Source of the DNA: G020348385 sp964580235
GTDB taxonomy: Bacteria > Acidobacteriota > Aminicenantia > Aminicenantales > Aminicenantaceae
DNA: 21,633 bases
Direction: 5' to 3'
Assembly (NCBI GenBank): GCA_964580235.1
Contig: CAZOJY010000058.1
Location: forward strand, 1 to 21,633
The position numbers were made by a program, and so were the translations under genes. Below the pieces are notes generated by a model. That model saw only the letters and a program-made list of their open reading frames with translations. It was not told the DNA's origin and did no database searches. Shown in pieces: positions 1 to 6,625 of this stretch; within the stretch, counting starts at the first letter, position 1; every line of letters begins with the position of its first letter.

Positions 1-143
1 AAGACAATTTCCTTGCTCATAAGCTTCAAAATTGAGGTTTTTTTGGCAAAATCATTGGTTAAATTGGAATTTCACAATTAAGTTCACCAAAATAAATTTT
101 GTGAGATACCACTGACTAATTGTATATATGTTTGTTTGGACAG
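1..143. other. AT-rich non-coding left edge
   Basis: This AT-rich stretch lies downstream of the minus-strand SnoaL-like gene and continues past the window edge. No start with a ribosome binding site and no convincing reading frame is visible on either strand. Near 86-106 there is an imperfect AT-rich hairpin (arms about TCACCAAAA and TTTTGTGA). It is not followed by a T tract in either direction, so I do not call it a terminator. Confidence 0.5.
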
Positions 144-596
144 TCACTTGAAAACTTTTTCAAGTGGTTTTCCTAATTCTGTATATTCGATAACGCCTAA
201 TTCTTTGAGGAATCCCAGGTCAGCATCAACCTCCCAACCCTCTACAAGCTTGCCATTATCTATCCGCCAGATGAAAACCATATTCAGTGTTATCTTCTTG
301 CCTGTGGGGGGTAATATGGCTCCAAAAAGATTCCACTCGCCAGTATGAGTCCCCGTAGCTTTAACACGAATCCATACCTTATCCTCCTCAGCAATGATAT
401 CTTCAATTGCTTCATACCAATCGGGGAAAGCTTCGAAAGCCATTGTAAATAATTGTTTTAAATTTTCCCGACCTTGTCGTTCAAAAACGTGGTCATAATA
501 ATCTGGTGCTACTAATTCTTCGAATATATCCAAGTTTCGCTTATTATAGGCTTCCATAAACCTTCGAACAATCGCCTTATTCTCCTCTAATGACAT
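144..596 (-). CDS. SnoaL-like / NTF2-fold polyketide cyclase-type protein
   Basis: A 150-residue cytoplasmic protein with no signal peptide. The opening (ENKAIVRRFMEAYNKRN, then LVAPDYYDH) and the later segment FEAFPDWYEAIEDIIAEEDKVW followed by GTHTGE are typical of the SnoaL/ester-cyclase branch of the NTF2-like superfamily. These are small alpha+beta barrels that bind hydrophobic ligands. The length is usual for the family. Many members have no known substrate, so none is assigned. The ATG at 596 is preceded by a good Shine-Dalgarno (AAAGGAGA, about 6-8 nt away). The gene lies 61 bases downstream of the MDR oxidoreductase on the same strand, so the two may be co-transcribed. A perfect palindrome covers its last codons and stop. 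Confidence 0.8.
   Translation of the reverse strand: MSLEENKAIVRRFMEAYNKRNLDIFEELVAPDYYDHVFERQGRENLKQLFTMAFEAFPDWYEAIEDIIAEEDKVWIRVKATGTHTGEWNLFGAILPPTGKKITLNMVFIWRIDNGKLVEGWEVDADLGFLKELGVIEYTELGKPLEKVFK
145..166. repeat. 22-bp palindrome over the SnoaL-like stop codon
   Basis: Arms CACTTGAAAA (145-154) and TTTTCAAGTG (157-166) are exact reverse complements separated by two bases. The palindrome overlaps the last codons and stop of the SnoaL-like gene. As RNA it could form an 8-9 bp AU-rich hairpin. No U run follows on the minus strand, so a terminator role is doubtful. It could instead be a processing or protein-binding site, or chance in AT-rich coding DNA. Confidence 0.4.
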
Positions 597-657
597 TGAA
601 CATCTCCTTTCCTTGATTATATTTTTAGTATTTAAATTGTCTTTTGTAGTACCCTTG

Positions 658-1611
658 TCAGGTTATGTCATCATGCTCCACAGTGATGACGACATTTCCT
701 TTTTTATGTCCCTTTTCGACATACCTATGAGCCTCGACGATTTGCTCCAACGGATAGCGTCTGTCTATGACCGCTTTTAACTTCCCCGCTTCGATCAGCT
801 CTTTGAGAAAAATGAGATCTTCAGGCGTTATGTCGCCTCCGGAACCGGAATCCATCATGACGTTAAGATAGATACCTGTCTTATTCAAAGACTTTTTTCC
901 TCGTGAAGAAGAAATCTTGCCAACAGCGTCGAAGATAACATCATAGGTCTCTCCGCTTTGGGTAAAATCTTCTTTGGTGTAATCGATGACCTTACCGGCT
1001 CCCAGGGATTTCACCATTTCTAAATTCGTGGTACTGCAAACCCCGGTAACCTCTGCACCGAAGTTCCTGGCAAGTTGCACAGCATTGGTCCCGACACTTC
1101 CGGAAGCTCCATAGATTAGAGCTTTTTGTCCGTTCTGGATATTAGCCTTTCTAAGGCAATACAGCGCTGTAATCCCCCCGGAAGCAGCACCAGCAGCAGC
1201 CTCCTCAAAGGTCATGTTGGAAGGCTTCATGGCTACCATCCCGACCCTAGCATTTCCCCCTTCTCCGGGAAGACATGTGTACTGGGCATAGGCGCCAAAA
1301 ACAAAACCGGTTGATGCAAAAACCTGGTCACCCTTCTTGAACCGCTTCACATCTTTGCCTGCTGTTTCAATTTCTCCGGCCAGCTCCATTCCCAGGATTG
1401 GCCTTTTGGGTCTTCTGATACCCAAATAAATCCGGAAGGGAACCATTTGCCAGAAAGGGACGTCGAAACTACGAACCCTCACATCCCCTATGTGACAGGT
1501 TGTGGCATGTACTTTTATCAGCACTTCATTGTCCTTGGGGGTAGGTTTTTCCACTTCTTGGAGTTGAAGAACTTCCGGTGGTCCATATTTCTCGTATACC
1601 ATCGCTTTCAT
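658..1611 (-). CDS. Zinc-independent MDR oxidoreductase (quinone oxidoreductase-like)
   Basis: A 317-residue medium-chain dehydrogenase/reductase. It has the N-terminal GroES-like domain (MKAMVYEKYGPPEVLQL, then GMELAGEIETAGKDV near residues 74-88). A Rossmann domain follows, with the nucleotide-binding motif YGASGSVGTNAVQLA at about 167-181 and the family segment LGAGKVIDYTKEDF. The Cys-rich structural-zinc lobe of alcohol dehydrogenases is absent, which places it with quinone oxidoreductase/enoyl reductase-like NADPH enzymes. The substrate is unknown. The ATG at 1611 has a strong Shine-Dalgarno (GGAGGAAAAGC before the ATG). Its upstream region is the end of a transposase remnant, so an insertion may have altered its promoter. 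The SnoaL-like gene follows at 61 bases. Confidence 0.88.
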   Translation of the reverse strand: MKAMVYEKYGPPEVLQLQEVEKPTPKDNEVLIKVHATTCHIGDVRVRSFDVPFWQMVPFRIYLGIRRPKRPILGMELAGEIETAGKDVKRFKKGDQVFASTGFVFGAYAQYTCLPGEGGNARVGMVAMKPSNMTFEEAAAGAASGGITALYCLRKANIQNGQKALIYGASGSVGTNAVQLARNFGAEVTGVCSTTNLEMVKSLGAGKVIDYTKEDFTQSGETYDVIFDAVGKISSSRGKKSLNKTGIYLNVMMDSGSGGDITPEDLIFLKELIEAGKLKAVIDRRYPLEQIVEAHRYVEKGHKKGNVVITVEHDDIT

Positions 1612-1640
1612 GCTTTTCCTCCGATATTACCATATAATAG

Positions 1641-2111
1641 AATTTCCGCCCATGGACATTTCGGAAAAAGGTTATCATACCCAAAACACCAAGGTCAACG
1701 ACTCCCCCCTCTCCTCGGCTGTCATCAGGAGTACCTGTTGGAGAACGCGAGGCGGCCGTTCCGCGGATCATCTCAGCCCAGCCTTTGGAAGGCACGTAGG
1801 ACAGGCCATCTTCAATGATTGGGGGATGAGAAAGATGGGCATTAGAATAGAGGCCATAATAGCGGATCATGACCTGACCTTTGTCGGGAATATGGGAGGT
1901 GACTCTAGCGATGCGGGCAAACCCGCACATCGGATTACCGCAGTCCAGGTACTTCTCGACAACATCTTGGATAACCGGACGGAAATATCCGTACTCCCTC
2001 TCGAAACGAGACTCATATTCCCGAAGGAACCGTTCGAAATAATAAAAGAACACCCGGTAAAACACCGTGTGTTCCGGATGACGTTGGCGGTAGATCCCTG
2101 CCATGGCAGGG
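1641..2111 (-). mobile_element. IS91-like deletion derivative, copy 1 (probable extent)
   Basis: The segment contains the transposase remnant plus about 35 bases after its stop that also match copy 2 (9831-10019). That downstream match (TGATAAC..TTTTC, ATGTC.ATGGG.GGA) marks the conserved 3' end. The 5' boundary is uncertain: I stop at the palindrome around the start codon because nothing upstream is shared with copy 2. There are no terminal inverted repeats or target duplications, which fits rolling-circle-type IS91 elements but also simple decay. Confidence 0.5.
1675..2104 (-). pseudogene. Internally deleted IS91-like transposase remnant, copy 1
   Basis: Read from 2104 downward, the first ~63 residues (MAGIYRQRHPEHTVFYRV through EYGYFRPVIQDVVEKYLDC to CGFARI) look like the N-terminus of IS91-like (Y2/HUH) transposases, just before the zinc-binding cysteines. 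The frame jumps directly to ARVTSHIPDKGQVMIRYYG and VPSKGWAEMIR, which resemble the C-terminal part of the same family. A second junction with a frameshift leads to SAERPPRVLQQVLLMTAEE and a stop at 1675-1677, resembling the proline-rich tail. The zinc fingers and the catalytic HUH and tyrosine region are missing, so it cannot be active. Homology with copy 2 continues to about 1641, taken as the element end. A 16-bp palindrome, CCCTGCCATGGCAGGG (2096-2111), surrounds the start codon. Family assignment is from memory of motifs, not a search. Confidence 0.68.
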
Positions 2112-2444
2112 AGGATGATTCAAGAAACAGGCCAGGGACCAGATAATAACATAAAACACCTGATACTCCTGGCATACTTCAGAGATGAAAGAAGTTTAAC
2201 TTAACAAGGATGTCATCAGATGTTGACGAAAGAGGAATATTTTGACAACCACAGATGTTGGGAAAATTAGTTGTCTTTATTTTAGCAACGCTATTGCACT
2301 TACCACATTCGCCCAGCTGATGGCCACCGGTTTGAGAGTCGGCAAATACATGATCCGGCCTGTTTTCATCGGATCATGCTGGGCCGTGCAGATCGGAGTA
2401 GTTCCGGGCGCTATCGGTGCGGCCCAAGCCTGCGCCAAAGCCAT
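2112..2444. other. Intergenic stretch between transposase remnant and kinase 1 promoter
   Basis: No recognised gene is found here. The left part (2112-2240) shows nothing. The right part holds a 68-codon open frame on the plus strand (2242-2448, listed separately) overlapped by a similar-sized minus-strand frame (2277-2498). The stretch ends at the -35 box of kinase 1. Sitting between a transposase remnant and a kinase copy with a duplicated promoter, it may be a scar of past rearrangement. Confidence 0.5.
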
Positions 2445-2448
2445 TTGA
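2242..2448 (+). CDS. Unassigned small ORF, possibly a gene fragment
   Basis: A TTG-initiated frame of 68 codons, with AGAGGA a few bases upstream, ends inside the -35 box of the kinase 1 promoter. The translation has a hydrophobic, Gly/Ala-rich C-terminus (VQIGVVPGAIGAAQACAKAI) and a segment RVGKYMIRP. The latter faintly resembles a stretch of the Y2 domain of IS91-like transposases, but it is only nine residues and lies opposite to the neighbouring remnant. A minus-strand frame over the same bases is equally open, so neither need be real. I do not recognise a function. Confidence 0.2.
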   Translation: MTTTDVGKISCLYFSNAIALTTFAQLMATGLRVGKYMIRPVFIGSCWAVQIGVVPGAIGAAQACAKAI

Positions 2449-2474
2449 CACTCTCCCCTTTTCCTTGATATATT
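2445..2474 (+). promoter_or_regulatory. Sigma70-type promoter of kinase 1
   Basis: TTGACA at 2445-2450 is a perfect -35 box. An 18-base spacer leads to TATATT at 2469-2474, a near-consensus -10. The start codon is 36 bases past the -10, with AAGGGG as Shine-Dalgarno. The same boxes, spacing and much of the leader recur before kinase 2 (6560-6589), which strongly supports a real, duplicated promoter. Confidence 0.75.
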
Positions 2475-2510
2475 TTTGCCGACAGTGATTAGGAACACAA
2501 GGGGACAGCA

Positions 2511-5500
2511 ATGTCAGTAAAATGCCCAAAGTGCGAAACCAATAATCCTGACTCTCTTAAGTTCTGCGGAGAGTGCGGCACACAACTCCCCTCCTTCGAG
2601 GATATAGAGGTCACAGAAACGATCGAAGCTCCTAAGGAAGAGCTTTCTCGAGGAACGACCTTTGCCGGAAGGTACGAAATCATCGAAGAGCTGGGCAAAG
2701 GAGGAATGGGCCGAGTCTATCGAGTTGAAGACACAAAACTGGATCAAGAGGTTGCTCTTAAACTGATCAAACCTGAAATTGCCCAAGATAAAAAAACCAT
2801 CGAACGATTCAGGAACGAACTGAAGCTGGCCCGCAACATCCGCCATAAGAATGTTTGTGGCATGTATGATTTGGGTGAGGAAAAGGGAGCGCATTTCATC
2901 ACGATGGAATATGTGCGTGGGGAAGATTTAAGAAGTTCGATCCGCCGTTTCGGTCAACTACCGATCGGAAAATCCATATCCATTGCCAAGCAAATATGTG
3001 AGGGATTGGCCGAGGCACACAAACAGGGGGTTGTGCATCGTGATCTGAAGTCCAACAACATCATGATCGATAAAGAGGGCAATGTGCGGATCATGGATTT
3101 TGGGATCGCACGTTCTTTGGAAGCAAAAGGAATAACGGGGGCTGGGGTGATGATCGGGACGCCAGAGTACATGAGCCCGGAGCAGGTGGAAGGCAAGGAA
3201 GTCGATCAGCGGTCCGACATATACTCACTTGGCGTTATCCTGTATGAGATGGTTGCAGGAAGGGTTCCGTTCGAGGGAGATACTCCTTTTACCGTAGGGA
3301 TGAAACACAAAGGCGAGATGCCGCAGAATCCAAGGGAACTCAATTCCCAGATCTCTGATGAACTCAACCGTCTGATCCTGAGATGCTTGGAGAAAGAGAA
3401 AGAAACAAGATATCAGAGCGCAGGCGAGGTCAGATCCGGACTGGAAAGCATCGAAAAGGGCATCCCCACTACTGAAAGAGCTATTCCTGATAAAAAGCCC
3501 CTGACATCACGAGAGATCACCGTCCAGTTCAGCATCAAAAAGATCTTTGTTCCTGCTCTAGTGATCTTGGCAGTCGCCATAATTGCCGTAGTTATATGGC
3601 AGCTTTTGCCCAAAAAGGATACCGCATCAATAATTCCCTCTGATAAACCCTCTCTTGCCGTCATGTATTTTGAAAACAACACAGGAGACCAAAGCCTCGA
3701 CCACTGGAGAAAGGCTTTATCCGAGCTGCTCACTGCAGATCTATCCCAATCAAAATACCTCAATGTGATGAGCGGAGATAAACTGTACAACATCCTGGAC
3801 GAGATGAATCTCCTGGAAGCCAAAAGCTATTCATCAAAAGATTTGGAAGACGTCGGCACAAGCGGAGGAGTCGAAAACATCGTACGGGGAAGCTACACAA
3901 AAGCTGGGGATACATTCAGAATCAACATCACGATTCAGAAGACACAAACCGGGGAGCTCATCAGTTCAGAGGGCGTTGAAGGGAAAGGCGAAGAAGGTAT
4001 TTTCCCCATGGTGGATGAGCTCACCAAAAAGATCAAGTCCAATTTTAAACTTACAGAAGAAGAGATATCCAGCGACTTCGACAAAGAGGTCGGAAAAATC
4101 ACGACCAGCTCTCCGGAAGCTTACAAATACTACAGCGAAGGAAGAAAATATCATCTAACCGGTGATTACAGGAAAAGCATCGAACTGATGGGGAGAGCCG
4201 TTGCCATCGATCCTGAATTTGCTATGGCCTTTAGATCTATAGGAATAAGCTATGGCAATTTGGGTCTTCTGGCTGAAAGGAAAATATATATTCAAAAAGC
4301 GTTAGAGTTTATAGATCGACTTTCAGAGAGGGAGCGGTACATCATCGAGGGGGATTATTATTGGGACTCAGAAGCGACCTATGATAAAACCATCGCAGCT
4401 TATGAAACATTATTGGAGCTGTATCCAGAAGATTCGATCGCCAATCATAACTTGGCTGTCATTTATGAGATGATCGAAGAATATGACAAAGCCATCGAGA
4501 AATATGAAGTTCTTACAAATGCCAAAGATGAATCTGTTATCAGTCACACCCAGCTGGCAGATTCCTATGCTGCCAAAGGCAAGTATGACAAGGCAAAAAA
4601 GATTGTGAGGGATTATATCGATAATATATCGGATCATGTATTAGCCCATCAGGCTCTAGCTTATCTGCATATAGACCTAGGGGAATTGGACCAGGCCATG
4701 GTTGAAACGGATAAGGCGATCTATCTGGATCCAACCCACTATGAAAATCTTATCCTAAAGGGAGATATTTATTATTACAAAGGAGATTTACAGAGCGCAG
4801 AAGAAGAATTCCAGAAACTGAGTCTATCAAAGGAACCGCTGGGCCAAAACTTTGGTATGGTCGGTCTGCTCTTTTTAAACTTATCGCAGGGGAAATTTGA
4901 AGAGGCAATGGATTTATACAAGCAAGGTGTTGAACTCACCAAAAAGTTTGGACAAAAACTGTGGGAAGCACGCTGGCATTTATCTGGATCGAATATTTAC
5001 AGGCGTTTCGGATACCTTGAAGAGGCTTTAAAGGAGTGCGATGAAGCTTGGAAAATCGCAGAGGAGATCAGAGACACACGAGACCAAAGAAGAGCTTTAT
5101 ACAGCAAAGGATTAGTTTTGCTCGAGATGGGAGATATCGAAGAAGCCAAAAAAGCCGCAGATGACCTGAAAGAAATGGTCGAGAAGGGAATGAGAAAAAA
5201 ATCGATAAGATTTCACCATCATCTAACAGGGATGGTGGAGTTTAAAGAAGGAAATTATTCGAAAGCCATCGATTACTTTAATGATGCCTTATTCTTAGTG
5301 CCTTACGGGCCGCTTTCAAAACGGGCCGATTTTATCAATTCATTGGCACAGGCCTACAAAAAGTCTGGAAATTCAGGAAAAGCGATCGAAGAATACCAAA
5401 GAATAATCAGCCTCACCTCAGGCAGAGATAGATATGGCGACATCTGGGCCAAAAGCTTTTACATGCTTGGGAAGATTTATGAAGAACAAGGCGATTCTAC

Positions 5501-5636
5501 CAAAGCCATTGAGAATTTTGAAAAATTCCTCGATCTTTGGAAGGATGCCGATCCCGGCCTCCCCGAAGTCGATGATGCCAAAGCAAGGCATGCGGAACTA
5601 AAAGGTCCAAATGCCCTGCTGGCTTGGTTAAATTAG
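2511..5636 (+). CDS. Receptor-type Ser/Thr protein kinase with zinc ribbon, TolB/FlgO-like domain and TPRs (kinase 1)
   Basis: A 1041-residue membrane kinase. Residues 5-22 form a zinc ribbon (CPKC..CGEC). The PknB-type kinase domain spans about 55-315: glycine loop LGKGGMGRVY, ATP lysine K84 (VALKLI), helix-C E103, catalytic HRDLKSNN at 176-183, DFG at 196-198 and activation segment GTPEYMSPEQ. The usual HRDLKP proline is Ser here. A single membrane helix lies at about 344-366 (VPALVILAVAIIAVVIW). It is followed by a TolB/FlgO-like domain (SLAVMYFENNTGDQSLDHW, about 381-510) and many TPR-like helix pairs to the C-terminus. The likely topology is a cytoplasmic kinase with a periplasmic sensor/scaffold. 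The ATG at 2511 is supported by the leader shared with kinase 2. It is a paralogue of 6626-9739. Its stop overlaps the hepT stop on the other strand. Confidence 0.9.
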   Translation: MSVKCPKCETNNPDSLKFCGECGTQLPSFEDIEVTETIEAPKEELSRGTTFAGRYEIIEELGKGGMGRVYRVEDTKLDQEVALKLIKPEIAQDKKTIERFRNELKLARNIRHKNVCGMYDLGEEKGAHFITMEYVRGEDLRSSIRRFGQLPIGKSISIAKQICEGLAEAHKQGVVHRDLKSNNIMIDKEGNVRIMDFGIARSLEAKGITGAGVMIGTPEYMSPEQVEGKEVDQRSDIYSLGVILYEMVAGRVPFEGDTPFTVGMKHKGEMPQNPRELNSQISDELNRLILRCLEKEKETRYQSAGEVRSGLESIEKGIPTTERAIPDKKPLTSREITVQFSIKKIFVPALVILAVAIIAVVIWQLLPKKDTASIIPSDKPSLAVMYFENNTGDQSLDHWRKALSELLTADLSQSKYLNVMSGDKLYNILDEMNLLEAKSYSSKDLEDVGTSGGVENIVRGSYTKAGDTFRINITIQKTQTGELISSEGVEGKGEEGIFPMVDELTKKIKSNFKLTEEEISSDFDKEVGKITTSSPEAYKYYSEGRKYHLTGDYRKSIELMGRAVAIDPEFAMAFRSIGISYGNLGLLAERKIYIQKALEFIDRLSERERYIIEGDYYWDSEATYDKTIAAYETLLELYPEDSIANHNLAVIYEMIEEYDKAIEKYEVLTNAKDESVISHTQLADSYAAKGKYDKAKKIVRDYIDNISDHVLAHQALAYLHIDLGELDQAMVETDKAIYLDPTHYENLILKGDIYYYKGDLQSAEEEFQKLSLSKEPLGQNFGMVGLLFLNLSQGKFEEAMDLYKQGVELTKKFGQKLWEARWHLSGSNIYRRFGYLEEALKECDEAWKIAEEIRDTRDQRRALYSKGLVLLEMGDIEEAKKAADDLKEMVEKGMRKKSIRFHHHLTGMVEFKEGNYSKAIDYFNDALFLVPYGPLSKRADFINSLAQAYKKSGNSGKAIEEYQRIISLTSGRDRYGDIWAKSFYMLGKIYEEQGDSTKAIENFEKFLDLWKDADPGLPEVDDAKARHAELKGPNALLAWLN

Positions 5637-6046
5637 AGCAGCTTCAGAATCGCCTGGATAAATCGGCTGAAATCGTTTAGATTATCCTGAATAATCTCAT
5701 AAATGAGATCTTCGTCAATTTCCCAGTAGATATGAACAAGCCGGTTCCTGAATTTTGCCATCTCTTCGAGGCTGCCGAAGAGATCGTCAGGAACAAGGCC
5801 CTGTTCATGCAGCACACGAAAAGAGTCGGCATAGTCGGTAGGGCTGCGGAACTTCTCGGAGGCAATGATGTGATTCGCGATGTCCAGGCAGCATTCCACC
5901 GATACTTGGAGTAGATATTTCGCACTTTCGGTATTTCGAAAATCCGAAAGAAAATCTTTTTTTTCCGTTTTTGCAAGCTGGGATAGTTTTTCGAGAAATC
6001 CCTGGAGTTTTCTTATTCTACTTTCTATTACTTCAGGTTCAACCAA
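5633..6046 (-). CDS. hepT: HepT-like HEPN ribonuclease toxin
   Basis: A 137-residue helical HEPN-domain protein of the HepT (former DUF86) type. The catalytic RNase motif RNRLVHIY near residues 98-105 gives the R-X4-H-X-Y signature. In characterised HepT/MntA pairs the Tyr is AMPylated by MntA, which silences the RNase. Translation starts at a TTG (6044-6046): a perfect AGGAGG lies 5 bases upstream, and this start overlaps the 3' end of the mntA-like gene by 8 bases, indicating translational coupling. The stop codon overlaps the stop of kinase 1 on the opposite strand (5633-5636), so the genes converge with no terminator between them. The family call rests on motif and operon partner. Activity is inferred. 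Confidence 0.85.
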   Translation of the reverse strand: MVEPEVIESRIRKLQGFLEKLSQLAKTEKKDFLSDFRNTESAKYLLQVSVECCLDIANHIIASEKFRSPTDYADSFRVLHEQGLVPDDLFGSLEEMAKFRNRLVHIYWEIDEDLIYEIIQDNLNDFSRFIQAILKLL

Positions 6047-6473
6047 TGAGGCCTCCTGATTTTATTGACGTGAAATAAACCCTTCTCATGGAGAGAATCG
6101 AGGGAAGAAAATCAAAATACCGAGCTCTGACGAATGTTTCGAAGGAAATGCGGAAATCTTCATCTGCACAGTAGATGAGACGTCCCCTGGTAACAATTTC
6201 CCCTTTCACCCGCAAAGGGGCATTATTGATGCAGCGAATGTCAAATTCGGTCCGAAACTTCTTATCAAGGCGCGCACCGACCTGCATCTCGATTTTGAGC
6301 ATCTTCAATGGACTCAGGTTATCATTTAAAACAAGGGCTATGTCGATATCGCTGTCTTGATTTTGAGTTCCCTCTGCGTAGGATCCAAAGAGATAGGCTG
6401 CACCGATAGGAAAGCGCGCCAAAATATCCGCTAAATCGAGCTGAAATTCCTTAATATCTGGCATTTTTTCCAT
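6039..6473 (-). CDS. mntA: MntA-like minimal nucleotidyltransferase antitoxin
   Basis: A 144-residue protein with a pol-beta superfamily nucleotidyltransferase fold. The signature LFGSYAEG followed by NQDSDIDIALV gives GSX10DXD, the metal and nucleotide site of MNT proteins. A downstream EFDIRC segment may supply the third acidic residue. In HepT/MntA systems this enzyme transfers AMP to the toxin's Tyr. The downstream hepT overlaps it by 8 bases. Start choice is uncertain: ATG at 6473 follows an in-frame TTG at 6476, and ATG at 6464 has a better upstream GGAA. The gene diverges from kinase 2, and both are controlled from the ~150-base interval at 6474-6625. Confidence 0.83.
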   Translation of the reverse strand: MEKMPDIKEFQLDLADILARFPIGAAYLFGSYAEGTQNQDSDIDIALVLNDNLSPLKMLKIEMQVGARLDKKFRTEFDIRCINNAPLRVKGEIVTRGRLIYCADEDFRISFETFVRARYFDFLPSILSMRRVYFTSIKSGGLIG

Positions 6474-6498
6474 CAATCAGTCAATTGAAGCTGTATTC

Positions 6499-6507
6499 AT
6501 TATAACA
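6499..6507 (-). promoter_or_regulatory. Extended -10 promoter of mntA-hepT
   Basis: Read on the minus strand this is TGTTATAAT: a perfect TATAAT preceded by the TG extension. It lies about 25 bases upstream of the ATG at 6473. No good -35 box is seen at 17-18 bases, which extended -10 promoters tolerate. It points away from the kinase 2 promoter, whose -35 box begins 53 bases further on. Confidence 0.55.
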
Positions 6508-6559
6508 AAAACTCGGAAAGATATATATTTGTATCTTTTGATCCCTTTTCTATCCCCAT

Positions 6560-6589
6560 TTGACACTTTCCCCGATTCCTTGGTATATT
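6560..6589 (+). promoter_or_regulatory. Sigma70-type promoter of kinase 2
   Basis: TTGACA (6560-6565), an 18-base spacer and TATATT (6584-6589) match the kinase 1 promoter in boxes and spacing. The flanks match too (CCATTTGACAC before; TATATTTTTGCCGAC around and after the -10; then GATT.GGA in the leader). The open frame could formally begin at the TTG of the -35 box, but the promoter placement rules that out. Confidence 0.75.
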
Positions 6590-6625
6590 TTTGCCGACCT
6601 AGATTGGGAAAATAGGGAAGTAGCG

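Noticed and set aside
1526..2104. A continuous 192-codon minus-strand frame as an intact gene
   Set aside because: Only the parts down to about 1770 resemble a transposase, and they are joined by deletions. The rest is read out of frame through the transposase tail and runs into the start of the MDR gene.
6560..6625. An upstream TTG start extending kinase 2 by 22 residues
   Set aside because: The TTG is the first half of the -35 box and the region is the promoter and leader shared with kinase 1. ATG 6626 has its own Shine-Dalgarno and gives an N-terminus matching kinase 1.
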